Source of the DNA: Thermocatellispora tengchongensis | Lineage (GTDB): Bacteria; Actinomycetota; Actinomycetes; Streptosporangiales; Streptosporangiaceae | Assembly: GCF_014202315.1 (NCBI RefSeq) | Contig: NZ_JACHGN010000012.1 | Location: forward strand, 1 to 64,000 | DNA: 64,000 bases | Direction of reading: 5' to 3' | In this document: positions 18,056 through 26,313 of the stretch, piece by piece | Position numbering within the stretch: the first letter of the stretch is position 1 | Layout of the letters: every line of letters starts with the position of its first letter | Notes under the pieces: model-generated | Told to the model about the DNA's origin: nothing | What the model saw: the letters and a program-made list of their open reading frames with translations, nothing else | Database searches by the model: none | Program-made: the position numbers and the translations under genes

Positions 18056-18720
18056 CCGAGATCGACCTGCGGTCGGCGTCCGTACGGGAGCTGAACGGCG
18101 CGCTGCACCGGGCCGAGCCCGGCACGTCGTGGCGGGTGCTGCACCCCGGCGGCGCGCACAACCTGGCCGTGGGCCTGGACGCCGCCGTGGACGTGGTGAT
18201 CGACGGCCACGCGGGCTACTACTGCGCCGGGATGAACCAGCACGCCACGGTCACGGTCCACGGGAACGTGGGCGTGGGCGTGGCGGAGAACATGATGTCC
18301 GGCACGGTGCGGGTGCGCGGCAGCGCCTCGCAGTCCGCGGGCGCAACGGCGCACGGCGGCCTGCTGGTGATCGACGGCGACGCCTCGGCCCGCTGCGGCA
18401 TCTCCATGAAGGGGGTGGACATCGTCGTCGGCGGCGACGTCGGCCACATGAGCGCGTTCATGGGGCAGGCCGGGCGCCTGGTGGTGTGCGGCGACGCGGG
18501 CGACGCGCTGGGCGACTCCCTGTACGAGGCCCGCATCTACGTCCAGGGCCGGGTGCGGTCGCTGGGGGCCGACTGCGTGGAGAAGGAGATGGGCCCCGAG
18601 CACCTGGCGGAGCTGGCCATGCTGCTCAAGGCGGCCGGGCGCGACGACGACCCGGCCGGGTTCCGCCGGTACGGCTCCGCGCGCCGCCTGTACCACTTCA
18701 CCACCGGCAACTCTTACTGA
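18043..18720 (+). CDS. GXGXG-domain glutamate-synthase-like subunit
   Basis: A 225-residue protein made almost entirely of the beta-helical GXGXG (GltB C-terminal, MgsB or GlxC) domain, with repeated short glycine-centred turns such as HGNVGVGVAENMMSG, VIDGDASARCG and VVCGDAGDALGDS. The ATG at 18043 has GAGGAGG upstream and lies inside the previous gene, so translation is coupled. It is the structural subunit between glutaminase and FMN subunits. Confidence 0.87.
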   Translation: MAPVTEIDLRSASVRELNGALHRAEPGTSWRVLHPGGAHNLAVGLDAAVDVVIDGHAGYYCAGMNQHATVTVHGNVGVGVAENMMSGTVRVRGSASQSAGATAHGGLLVIDGDASARCGISMKGVDIVVGGDVGHMSAFMGQAGRLVVCGDAGDALGDSLYEARIYVQGRVRSLGADCVEKEMGPEHLAELAMLLKAAGRDDDPAGFRRYGSARRLYHFTTGNSY

Positions 18721-18732
18721 CGGGAGACCTCC

Positions 18733-20058
18733 ATGCACGACGACCCGGCGGCCCTGGGCCTGCGCGAGTCGGCGACCTTCGACCGCGCCACGATCGCGGC
18801 GATCCAGCGGGCCGCCGAGACCGGCGTGTACGACATCCGCGGCTGGGGCGCCAAACGCAGGGTGCCGCACTTCGACGACCTGCTGTTCCTCGGGGCGAGC
18901 ATGTCGCGCTACCCGCTGGAGGGCTACCGCGAGCGGTGCGACACCGACGTGGTGCTCGGCGACCGCCACGCCACCCGCCCGCTGCGCCTGGCCACCCCGG
19001 TCACCATCGCCGGGATGAGCTTCGGCGCCCTGTCGGCGCAGGCCAAGGAGGCGCTGGGCCGGGGCGCGAGCGAGGCGGGCACCTCGACCACCACCGGCGA
19101 CGGCGGCATGACCCCGGAGGAGCGCGGCCACTCCAAGACGCTGGTCTACCAGTACCTGCCCTCGCGCTACGGCATGAACCCCGACGACCTGCGCCGGGCC
19201 GACGCGATCGAGGTGGTGCTGGGCCAGGGCGCCAAGCCGGGCGGCGGCGGCATGCTGCTGGGGCAGAAGATCACCGACCGGGTGGCGGCGATGCGCACCC
19301 TGCCGCCGGGGATCGACCAGCGCAGCGCCTGCCGCCACCCCGACTGGACCGGCCCGGACGACCTGGAGATCAAGATCCGGGAGCTGCGCGAGATCACCGA
19401 CTGGGAGAAGCCGATCTACGTCAAGGTCGGCGCCACCCGGACGTACTACGACGTCAAGCTGGCGGCCAAGGCGGGCGCGGACGTGATCGTGGTGGACGGC
19501 ATGCAGGGCGGCACCGCCGCGACGCAGGAGGTGTTCATCGAGCACGTCGGCATCCCCACCCTGGCCGCTCTCCCCCAGGCGGTGCGGGCGCTGCAGGAGG
19601 AGGGGCTGCACCGCAGGGTCCAGCTCGTCGTCTCCGGCGGGGTGCGCAACGGCGCCGACCTGGCCAAGTGCATGGCGCTGGGCGCCGACGCGGTGGCCAT
19701 CGGCACCGCCGCGCTGATCGCGCTCGGCGACAACCACCCCAAGTGGGACGCCGAGTACCGCAAGCTCGGCTCGGCGGCGGGGTACTTCGACGACTACCAG
19801 GACGGCCGCGACCCGGCGGGGATCTCCACCCAGGACGAGGAGCTGGCCGCGCGGCTGGACCCGGTCGAGGGCGGGCGGCGGGTGGCCAACCTGATCCGGG
19901 TGATGACGATGGAGGCCCAAACCATCGCCCGCGCCTGCGGCAAGGCGCACCTGCGCAACCTGGAGCCCGAGGACCTGGTGGCGCTGACCGTGGAGTCGGC
20001 CGCGATGGCCCGAGTGCCGCTGGCGGGCACCGACTGGATTCCCGGGACGGGGCGATGA
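18733..20058 (+). CDS. FMN-binding glutamate-synthase-family protein (MgsC/GlxD-like)
   Basis: A 441-residue TIM barrel of the glutamate synthase central/FMN family. Recognisable parts are PVTIAGMSFGALS, TTTGDGGMTPEERGHSK, GQGAKPGGGGMLLG, and the phosphate-binding VVSGGVRNGADLAKCMALGA near 330. The ending ARACGKAHLRNLEPEDL is characteristic of the stand-alone form. In the N-methylglutamate route it makes N-methylglutamate from methylamine and 2-oxoglutarate with the two preceding subunits. GGGAGA precedes the ATG. Confidence 0.9.
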   Translation: MHDDPAALGLRESATFDRATIAAIQRAAETGVYDIRGWGAKRRVPHFDDLLFLGASMSRYPLEGYRERCDTDVVLGDRHATRPLRLATPVTIAGMSFGALSAQAKEALGRGASEAGTSTTTGDGGMTPEERGHSKTLVYQYLPSRYGMNPDDLRRADAIEVVLGQGAKPGGGGMLLGQKITDRVAAMRTLPPGIDQRSACRHPDWTGPDDLEIKIRELREITDWEKPIYVKVGATRTYYDVKLAAKAGADVIVVDGMQGGTAATQEVFIEHVGIPTLAALPQAVRALQEEGLHRRVQLVVSGGVRNGADLAKCMALGADAVAIGTAALIALGDNHPKWDAEYRKLGSAAGYFDDYQDGRDPAGISTQDEELAARLDPVEGGRRVANLIRVMTMEAQTIARACGKAHLRNLEPEDLVALTVESAAMARVPLAGTDWIPGTGR

Positions 20059-21191
20059 GCGGCGACGACCTGCCCCGGGAGGTGGAGATCGCGGTGGCCG
20101 GGGCCGGGCTGATGGGCGCGGCCACCGCCTGGGCGCTGGCGCGGCGCGGGCGCGCGGTGGCGCTGCTGGAGCGGTTCGCGCCCGGCCACGATCGCGGCAG
20201 CTCCCACGGCAGCGCCAGGATCGTCCGCCGCGCCTACCCCGACCCCCTCTACGTCGCGATGACCGGCCGGGCGATGGCGCTGTGGCGGGAGCTGGAGCGG
20301 GAGTCGGGCGAGCGGCTGATCCGGATCACCGGAGGGCTCGACCACGGCGGGCTGCGCGACCCCGGGGGGATCGCCGCGGTGCTGGCCCGTGCCGGGGTGG
20401 AGCACGAGCTCATGCCCGCCGCCGAGGCCGGGCGGCGCTGGCCGGGGCTGCGCTTCACCGGCCCGGTCCTGTTCCACCCCGAGGCGGGCACCGTGGACGC
20501 CGCCAGGGCGGTGGCCGCGTTCACGGCGCGGGCGCGGGCGGCCGGGGCGTCGTTCCATCCGCGGACCCCGGTGCTGCGGCTGACGCCGTACGAGGGGGGC
20601 GTGCGGCTGGAGACGGAGCGGGGCACGGTCGCCGCCAGGCGGGTGGTGGTCGCGGCGGGGGCCTGGGTCTCCGGCCTGGCCGGCGGCCTGGTGCCGCTGC
20701 CGCCGCTGACGGTGACCCAGCAGCAGGCCTTCCACTTCCCCCGCCGCGACCCGGACGTGGACTGGCCGGTCGTCGTGCACAAGGACGAGGGGGTGTCGTG
20801 CTACAGCCTGCCCGGAGGCCGCGACGGCGGCCCCGGCGGCGGGCGAAAGGTCGCCGAGCACGACGGCGGCACCCCCACCACGGCCGACACCCGCTCCGGG
20901 GTGGTCGATCCGGCCGCGCGCGAGCGTGTGGCCGCGTACGTGCGCGAGTGGCTGCCCGGCCTGGAGCCCGAGCCGTTCGGCGAGACGAGCTGCCTGTACA
21001 CCTCGACCATCACCGAGGACTTCGTCCTGGACCGGGAGGGCCCGCTCGTGATCTGCTCGCCCTGCTCCGGCCACGGCGCCAAGTTCGCCCCGCTGATCGG
21101 CGAGCTGGCGGCCGACCTGGCCGAGGGGGCGCCCTCCCCCGACCCCCGCTTCACCCTGGCCGGCCACCGGGCCGCCGCGGGCGCGCGATAG
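20055..21191 (+). CDS. Monomeric sarcosine oxidase/N-methyl amino acid oxidase-like flavoprotein
   Basis: A 378-residue MSOX/MTOX-type oxidase. The dinucleotide fold GAGLMGAATAWALARRG is at about 15-31, followed by GSSHGSARIVRRAY, the conserved FAD-contact segment. Cys313 in SCLYTST sits where the covalent-FAD cysteine of monomeric sarcosine oxidase lies (Cys315), and PCSGHGAKFAP follows as in the family. ATGA overlap with the preceding gene shows coupling. In context it would oxidise N-methylglutamate to glutamate, formaldehyde and hydrogen peroxide, replacing the usual four-subunit dehydrogenase (inference); sarcosine is the alternative substrate. Confidence 0.87.
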   Translation: MSGDDLPREVEIAVAGAGLMGAATAWALARRGRAVALLERFAPGHDRGSSHGSARIVRRAYPDPLYVAMTGRAMALWRELERESGERLIRITGGLDHGGLRDPGGIAAVLARAGVEHELMPAAEAGRRWPGLRFTGPVLFHPEAGTVDAARAVAAFTARARAAGASFHPRTPVLRLTPYEGGVRLETERGTVAARRVVVAAGAWVSGLAGGLVPLPPLTVTQQQAFHFPRRDPDVDWPVVVHKDEGVSCYSLPGGRDGGPGGGRKVAEHDGGTPTTADTRSGVVDPAARERVAAYVREWLPGLEPEPFGETSCLYTSTITEDFVLDREGPLVICSPCSGHGAKFAPLIGELAADLAEGAPSPDPRFTLAGHRAAAGAR

Positions 21192-21770
21192 CTACCGGCC
21201 GGGGCCGATGGTGCCGTAGGCGGTGACGGTGAGGAACCGGATGGGCAGCTCGATCAGCTCCACCGGCCCGTGCGGCCCCTCGCCGTCGAACTGCAGCGCG
21301 TCGCCGACGTGCATCTCGTAGCGCGCCTCGCCGTGGCCGTAGACCATGACGCCCTCCAGCATGTACAGGAACTCGGTCCCGGCGTGCTGGAACAGCGGGA
21401 ACACCTCGCTGGCCTCGGTCAGCGTGACCAGCAGCGGCTCCATGCGCTTGTGCTCGCCGCGCAGCGAGCCGAGCTGCTCGTACAGGTGGCCGACGTTGCT
21501 GCCGCGGCGGATGATCTGGGCGCCGTGCCCGGCCGGGACGAACACCGCCTCGCGCTCGGCGTCCACGCCGCGGAACAGCGCGGTCACCGGCACCTGGAGC
21601 GCCTCGGCCAGCTTGGCCAGGGTGGACAGGCTGCACGAGGTCTGCGCGTTCTCGATCTTGGAGAGCATCGCCTTGGACATCCCGGTACGCCGGGCCAGCT
21701 CGGCCAGCGAGATCCGCCGGTCCTGCCGGCTCTCGCGCACCCGGATCGCGATGATCTCCTCCAGTGACAT
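21192..21770 (-). CDS. XRE-family regulator with cupin domain
   Basis: A 192-residue regulator with an HTH at about 10-65 (LAELARRTGMSKAMLSKIEN) and a C-terminal cupin (about 110-190) around FQHAGTEFLYMLEGVMVYGHG. The ATG at 21770 fits the family start; a GTG at 21794 would add eight residues. Its stop abuts the stop of the oxidase gene (convergent, no gap). HTH-cupin proteins commonly regulate adjacent amine and amino acid catabolic operons, so it is the likely regulator of the glnT operon through the repeats at 15682-15720. Confidence 0.9.
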   Translation of the reverse strand: MSLEEIIAIRVRESRQDRRISLAELARRTGMSKAMLSKIENAQTSCSLSTLAKLAEALQVPVTALFRGVDAEREAVFVPAGHGAQIIRRGSNVGHLYEQLGSLRGEHKRMEPLLVTLTEASEVFPLFQHAGTEFLYMLEGVMVYGHGEARYEMHVGDALQFDGEGPHGPVELIELPIRFLTVTAYGTIGPGR

Positions 21771-21836
21771 CCCGCCAGCATAAGCCCCGTCCACTGAGGG
21801 GAACCACCCGCCACCCGCGGTGGACCGCCCGCGCGC

Positions 21837-22532
21837 TCAGCCGAGGTCGGGCTCCCAGCCGGGTGCTCCGCGCAGCGCCCCGACGACGAGCAGGCCCACG
21901 AGGGTGCCGTCGGTCCTGGTGACCACCACGTGGTCGGAGCCGGCGCGGTCCAGGCGCTGGAGGAGCGAGGCCAGTTCCTCGCTGGGACGCACGGTGTGGA
22001 CGCCGAAGCGCATCGCCTCGCCGGCCGTCGCGGCGCCGTCGGTGCCGGCCAGCTCGCGCGGCCCGATCGTGCCCTGGACCACGTCGTGCTCGTCCACCAC
22101 CACGCACAGCCCGGCGGGGTCGGCGACGATCCGGTCGCCGACCTGCCCGATCGGGTCGTCGAGGCGGGCGGTCACCGGGTCGCGGCGGGTGTGCGGGCCG
22201 ACCAGGTCGGCCTCGCCCTCGTAGGGCAGGTCGCTGGAGATCCAGTCCATCTTGCCGGCCGCGTAGTCGGCGACATCGGGGAAGCCGAGGTGCTCCAGCC
22301 GGTGCGCGGCACGCGGGCTCATGTCGCAGACCAGGTCGTGACAGTAGACGACGACGGGCTCCGCCGGGTCCAGCGTGCCGGCCGCCGCCTCGTCCAGGCT
22401 CCTGAGCGGCAGGTTCACCGCGCCGGGCAGGTGCGCCCAGGCGTACTCCTTCTCGGGCAGGACCTCGACGAGCCGGGCCCGCGAGGTCGCGAGGAGCCGT
22501 CGCACGCCCTCGCGGTCGATGACGTTCACCAT
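21837..22532 (-). CDS. Rhodanese-CBS fusion protein
   Basis: A 231-residue protein joining a rhodanese domain (about 5-100) to a CBS pair (about 110-225). The rhodanese loop is VVVYCHDLVCDMS, with the catalytic Cys at the first position and a second Cys as in sulfurtransferases. The CBS part has VVVDEHDVVQGTI and VVVTRTDGTLVGLLV. Such fusions occur in actinomycete stress clusters. It could move sulfur or sense a nucleotide; neither is proven. No signal peptide. Confidence 0.85.
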   Translation of the reverse strand: MVNVIDREGVRRLLATSRARLVEVLPEKEYAWAHLPGAVNLPLRSLDEAAAGTLDPAEPVVVYCHDLVCDMSPRAAHRLEHLGFPDVADYAAGKMDWISSDLPYEGEADLVGPHTRRDPVTARLDDPIGQVGDRIVADPAGLCVVVDEHDVVQGTIGPRELAGTDGAATAGEAMRFGVHTVRPSEELASLLQRLDRAGSDHVVVTRTDGTLVGLLVVGALRGAPGWEPDLG

Positions 22533-22580
22533 GCTCTCCGCCGTACCCCGCCTGCGTGGGTTAAGCGCCCGGCACGCGTC

Positions 22581-22606
22581 GGGCCGGCGCCGTGCGGCAC
22601 CGGCCC
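22581..22606 (-). terminator. Terminator hairpin after the SPW-protein gene
   Basis: GGGCCGG (22581-22587) pairs with CCGGCCC (22600-22606); after one mismatch the stem continues into GCC/GGC around a GTGC loop. It lies 14 bp past the stop at 22620 and before the rhodanese gene on the same strand. Confidence 0.55.
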
Positions 22607-22619
22607 GGGGCTTGGCGTC

Positions 22620-23042
22620 TCACCTCCTGCGCATCATGCCCGCGCCCAGGGCGGCCAGCCCGAGGACGGTGATGATGATGCCGACGATGACGTTGTTCCA
22701 GATCGTCGCCGTCGTGGCCTGGTCACCCCGGATGATCCAGGGCGCGAAGATGGTCCACAGGCCGAGCAGCGGGGCCACCCACGCTATGCCGTAGGTACGG
22801 CCGAAGGCCGAGCTGAACCCGAGCGCCAGCAGCGCGACCGCGATCCCGACGATGAGGTTGTTGACGGTGAGTGCCCCGCGCTCGGTGAATCCCACGATCC
22901 ACGGCGACAGCGCGAGGTAGACACCGCTCAGCAGGGTCAGGCCGTCGGCCACCTGCACCGCGGGGTTGGCCGCCGCGATGTCGTAGCGCTCACGCATCTC
23001 CACCAGGTCTGGATGCTGCCTGATCGGTGTGTCACGAACCAT
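22620..23042 (-). CDS. SPW-repeat membrane protein
   Basis: A 140-residue membrane protein with two SPW-type repeats, one around YLALSPWIVGF (about residues 40-50) and one around IFAPWIIRGDQA (about 95-105), giving four transmembrane segments. Each repeat is followed by a conserved Asn-rich helix (VNNLIVGIAVALL and WNNVIVGIIITVL). ATG 23042 lies 12 bp after GGAGG, while GTG at 23051 lies closer; the start is ambiguous. Function of the family is unknown. Confidence 0.85.
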   Translation of the reverse strand: MVRDTPIRQHPDLVEMRERYDIAAANPAVQVADGLTLLSGVYLALSPWIVGFTERGALTVNNLIVGIAVALLALGFSSAFGRTYGIAWVAPLLGLWTIFAPWIIRGDQATTATIWNNVIVGIIITVLGLAALGAGMMRRR

Positions 23043-23223
23043 GGGTGACACCGTCCTCCCACAGACTGAACGGGTGTTTTATCCCTCGATGAGGCCCTGC
23101 CCGGGGACGACCACTCGACACCCGGTGGCGGGCAATGCCTCGGGACCGCCGGGTCAAATGTTGGTCACGCACGACCGCGATCCGGTCAGGTGCCGCGAAG
23201 GCCGCGGTAGATCGCCGCGGCTC

Positions 23224-24441
23224 TCACGTGGCCGGGGCCGAGCCCGCCACCGGGCGGCGCGCCCGGCTCTCGGCGTACGTCTTCAGCCGGGACAGGTCCT
23301 CCCTGAGCCTGCGCCGCGGGTCGGTGCCGAGCAGCCTGGCCACGGCGTGGCCCGCGGCCCCGGCCAGCGGGTTGTAGGTGAGCTGCACCTGCACCCGCGT
23401 GCGGTCCTCGCCCTCCGGCGTCAGGCGCACCGCGCCGGTGTGCGCGATGAGCTGGCCCTCGACGGTCTTCCAGACGATCTCCCGGCCCTCCTCGCGCCGG
23501 GTCTCCTCGGCGTCGAAGCGGATGGGGATGCCGGCCGGGCCGTCGAGCTTCCAGTGCGAGACGCGGCCGTCGGCGGAGCGGCGCACCTCCAGCACGTCCG
23601 GCATGCACTGCTCGAACGCGCTGTAGTCGGCGATCATGGACCACACCTCGCGGACCGGCGCGGAGATCGTCACGGCGTCCTCGATGTCCACCGCGCGCCT
23701 GCCGGCGGTGACGCCGGTGAGCCGGCGCATGGGCAGGTTCGTCACGGCGCGCGTGGCCATGGCCGCCGCGGCGCCGCGCGCCGCCCAGGAGAACGGGGCG
23801 GGCAGGCGGCGGGCCATGACCCAGCCCGTCACGCCCGCGCAGCCCGCGAGCAGGCGGGCGGTCGGCGACCAGGTCTGCTGGAACAGCTCGGGCACCGGCT
23901 CGCGCGGACGGCCCCGGCCCTGGAGCTGCGGCACGCCGGCGGTGTCGCGGTGCACGGTCCAGCGCGTCTCGACCCGCCTGACCCCGGGCACGCGGCGCAC
24001 CGCCTTGCGGGCCTGCCGGTCCTGTCCCTCCAGCACGTCGCCGGTCAGCGTCACGGCGCCGTCGCGCACCTGGACCTGCACCGCGTGCGGGTGGGCGACG
24101 TGCCGGCCCAGCTCGGCGCGGACGCGCTCGTGCAGGACCCGGTCGTCCACCCTGCGCCCGGCGATCCGGTAGCGGGCGTTGCCGGCCACTCCGCGCCCGC
24201 GGTTGGACAGGTCGCGGGCCAGCACCCCGCCCCCGTTCCGCATCACGTGCACGGTGTGGCCGGTCTTGTCGCGCAGGCGCGCCCGGCGCGCCCGGCCCCG
24301 GTCCGGATCGAGCAGGTACGCCGCCGCGGCCCCGGCGCAGGCCCCCAGCCCGGCCGCGGCGGCCGTGCGCAGCGGTTGCGAGTCGCGGAGCACGAACACC
24401 ACGCCGGCGTCCGGGCCCTCCGCGGTACGGCGAGCGTTCAT
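23224..24441 (-). CDS. BON and SRPBCC domain protein
   Basis: A 405-residue protein. A hydrophobic segment is at about 25-45, a BON-like domain at about 95-165 (VQVQVRDGAVTLTGDV and AVRRVPGVRRVE), then an SRPBCC/polyketide-cyclase-like domain at about 240-390 that starts EDAVTISAPVREVWSMIAD. The ATG at 24441 is chosen because GAGGGGG stands 8 bp upstream; GTG 24447 is too close. BON domains bind membranes or envelope components and SRPBCC domains bind hydrophobic ligands. Neighbouring CBS and SPW genes suggest an envelope or stress role. Confidence 0.85.
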   Translation of the reverse strand: MNARRTAEGPDAGVVFVLRDSQPLRTAAAAGLGACAGAAAAYLLDPDRGRARRARLRDKTGHTVHVMRNGGGVLARDLSNRGRGVAGNARYRIAGRRVDDRVLHERVRAELGRHVAHPHAVQVQVRDGAVTLTGDVLEGQDRQARKAVRRVPGVRRVETRWTVHRDTAGVPQLQGRGRPREPVPELFQQTWSPTARLLAGCAGVTGWVMARRLPAPFSWAARGAAAAMATRAVTNLPMRRLTGVTAGRRAVDIEDAVTISAPVREVWSMIADYSAFEQCMPDVLEVRRSADGRVSHWKLDGPAGIPIRFDAEETRREEGREIVWKTVEGQLIAHTGAVRLTPEGEDRTRVQVQLTYNPLAGAAGHAVARLLGTDPRRRLREDLSRLKTYAESRARRPVAGSAPAT

Positions 24442-24506
24442 CGGCACATCCCCCTCGTTCGTTCGGATGCCTCTCCGGGGCGCGCTCGCGGGGCGCGCGG
24501 GAGCGG

Positions 24507-24926
24507 TCAGGTGTTACGGGGGGCGGAGCTGATGTCGGCGAGCGCCGAGTGCGGGTCGCGCTCCCTGGCCAGGTCGCCGAGGGACAGCACGCCCACGGGG
24601 CGGTCGTCCTCGCACACGGGCAGCCGGCGCACGGCCATGGCCCGCATCATCTCCACGGCGCGGTCGGCGTCGTCGTCCGGCTTCAGGCAGGAGACGTTCT
24701 CGCTGCACGCCTCGCCGACCTTGGTGTCGCGCAGCGGCTTGTCCTCCGCGACGCAGCGCACGACGATGTCGCGGTCGGTGAGGATGCCGCGCAGCCGCCC
24801 GTCCTCCACCACGAGGACGTCGCCGATGCCCTTGTCCCTCATCTCCCTGGCGGCGTCGACCAGGGAGGCGTCCGGCGGTACACAGACCAGCCCGGTATTC
24901 ATGATCTCGCGTACGCTCTGCGGCAT
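24507..24926 (-). CDS. Two-CBS-domain protein
   Basis: A 139-residue stand-alone CBS pair (Bateman module). The first CBS has VREIMNTGLVCVPPDASL and GILTDRDIVVRCV; the second has VSCLKPDDDADRAVEMM and PVGVLSLGDLA. The ATG at 24926 follows GGAGG; the longer open frame upstream is not coding. Similar proteins bind adenine nucleotides, and some actinobacterial ones respond to hypoxia. Confidence 0.9.
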   Translation of the reverse strand: MPQSVREIMNTGLVCVPPDASLVDAAREMRDKGIGDVLVVEDGRLRGILTDRDIVVRCVAEDKPLRDTKVGEACSENVSCLKPDDDADRAVEMMRAMAVRRLPVCEDDRPVGVLSLGDLARERDPHSALADISSAPRNT

Positions 24927-25068
24927 CACTGGCCTCCTTCGTCCGGTGTTCCTGGTGACCCCGTACCCCCCCAGAGCAGGCGAAACGTGGACGCTCCGGG
25001 CGCCGGGGTGGTGCCGGGGCCGTTTACGGGTAGTTGACGGTCCCGTTACCGATCGAAAAGGAGAAACG

Positions 25069-25257
25069 ATGGGGCTCAGCTTCCGCAAGTCCATCAAGCT
25101 CGGGCCGTTCCGCGTCAACCTGTCCCACCGGGGCGTGGGCCACAGTTACGGCAACCGCCTCTTCCGGATCACCCACGGCCCGGACGGGCGGCGTACGGTG
25201 TCGGTCAACCTGCCGGGCGGCTTCTCCTGGCGCAGGAGCCGCAGCCGTCGCGGCTGA
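25069..25257 (+). CDS. DUF4236 domain protein, 62 aa
   Basis: A tiny basic protein with the DUF4236 layout: SFRKSIKLGPFRVNLSHRG at the start, then GHSYGNRLFRITHG and SVNLPGGFSW. AAAAGGAG precedes the ATG at 25069, and a hairpin follows the stop. Function unknown. Confidence 0.85.
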   Translation: MGLSFRKSIKLGPFRVNLSHRGVGHSYGNRLFRITHGPDGRRTVSVNLPGGFSWRRSRSRRG

Positions 25258-25273
25258 CCTTCGGGTCCCGTCC

Positions 25274-25292
25274 GGCCGGCGCTTCGCCGGCC
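25274..25292 (+). terminator. Terminator-like hairpin after the DUF4236 gene
   Basis: GGCCGGCG (25274-25281) pairs with CGCCGGCC (25285-25292) around CTT, 16 bp past the stop codon. It lies between convergent genes and could serve both. Confidence 0.5.
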
Positions 25293-25326
25293 CGGCGCGG
25301 CCTGGCAGGTGGCCGCCCGCCGAGCC

Positions 25327-26313
25327 TCAGCCGCGGGCGAAGTGCAGGCGGGTGGTGGTGCCGCCGGGGTGGCGGTGGACGCGTACGAGGTCGGTGACCT
25401 CGTTGACCGCGACGAGGCCCTGCCCGCGCTCCAGCGGGTCGTCGGGCGGGAGGCGGCCCGCCAGGGGCTCCTCGATGTGGCCGGCGTCGTCGATCTGGCA
25501 CACGAACGCCTCGGGCTCGCCCCACGCGGTGACCTCGCAGCCGCCGGGGGTGTACTCGAAGGCGTTGGTGGCCACCTCGTTGACCGCCAGCAGGACCCGG
25601 TGCACCACGGCGGCGCCGAGCCCTTCGGCCCGGGCCCGCGCGGCCACGAACGCGCGCAGCGCGCCCAGCTCGCCGGGCGAGGCGAAGCCGCGGGAGCGGG
25701 CGGTCGCGGGCGGCGGCGGGAGCGGCCGGTCGAACCCGGCGGCCGTGCGCACCGGGTCGTCGTAGGCCGCGCTGGCCCAGGAGCGGGACGCGTCGGCCAT
25801 GACCGGGTGGGTGCGGTGCGCGTCGGAGACGGCCTCATCCAGCAGGCCCACCACGTCGTAGGGGCACAGGATCGCCGCGTCGCGCCCGGCGAAGGCCAGG
25901 TTGATCAGCGCCTCGTGGGCGGCGCAGGCGGGGTACTCCAGCTCGGTGCGCCCCGGCCAGATCGGCTCGCCGATGATCCACACCCGCCTGCCCCGGTGCC
26001 GCCGGGCGAAGTCGAGCAGCACGCGGGGGATGATCCGCCCGGGGTTGCGCCCGGCCACCGTCATGTCGGCGAAGGACACCCGGTCCGCCACCTCGGCGCC
26101 CAGGCTCTCGCGCAGGAACGCGCCGTTGGGCCCGGGGACGGCGACCATGGCCGGGTCGCCGCGGTCGAGGGCGCGGCGCAGGAACGCGCCGCAGCCCGCG
26201 GCGTACTCGGCGGGGGTGGAGTACAGCAGGCCGATGTGCTCGAAGGGGCCCGCGTGCTCGAAGGGGCCTGCGTGCTCGAAGGGGCCCGCGTGCTCGAAGG
26301 GGCCTGCGCTCAT
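25327..26313 (-). CDS. MEDS sensor with anti-sigma-type ATPase domain
   Basis: A 328-residue regulator. The N-terminus is four PFEH repeats (see repeat), followed by a MEDS (DcmR-sensory) domain at about 25-185 and a GHKL/RsbW-like kinase domain at about 210-328. The N box is LAVNEVATNAFEYT, the G1 region CQIDDAGH and the G2 region RGQGLVAVNEV. It overlaps the preceding MEDS-STAS gene as ATGA, so antagonist-like and kinase-like proteins are made together, as in partner-switching modules. No sigma factor gene is nearby. Confidence 0.87.
   Translation of the reverse strand: MSAGPFEHAGPFEHAGPFEHAGPFEHIGLLYSTPAEYAAGCGAFLRRALDRGDPAMVAVPGPNGAFLRESLGAEVADRVSFADMTVAGRNPGRIIPRVLLDFARRHRGRRVWIIGEPIWPGRTELEYPACAAHEALINLAFAGRDAAILCPYDVVGLLDEAVSDAHRTHPVMADASRSWASAAYDDPVRTAAGFDRPLPPPPATARSRGFASPGELGALRAFVAARARAEGLGAAVVHRVLLAVNEVATNAFEYTPGGCEVTAWGEPEAFVCQIDDAGHIEEPLAGRLPPDDPLERGQGLVAVNEVTDLVRVHRHPGGTTTRLHFARG
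26236..26307 (-). repeat. 18-bp in-frame tandem repeat at a protein N-terminus
   Basis: Four 18-bp copies (26236, 26254, 26272, 26290) of GTGCTCGAAGGGGCCYGC, where Y alternates. They encode repeated AGPFEH directly after the start of the MEDS-ATPase protein. Copy number changes would alter length without shifting frame. Confidence 0.9.

Noticed and set aside
18129-20054. Upstream extension of the sarcosine-oxidase frame
   Set aside because: It runs through the GXGXG and FMN subunit genes in another frame; the oxidase starts at ATG 20055.
23029-25068. Upstream extension of the DUF4236 frame (742 residues)
   Set aside because: It overlaps the BON-SRPBCC and CBS genes antisense; the AAAAGGAG before ATG 25069 marks the real start.
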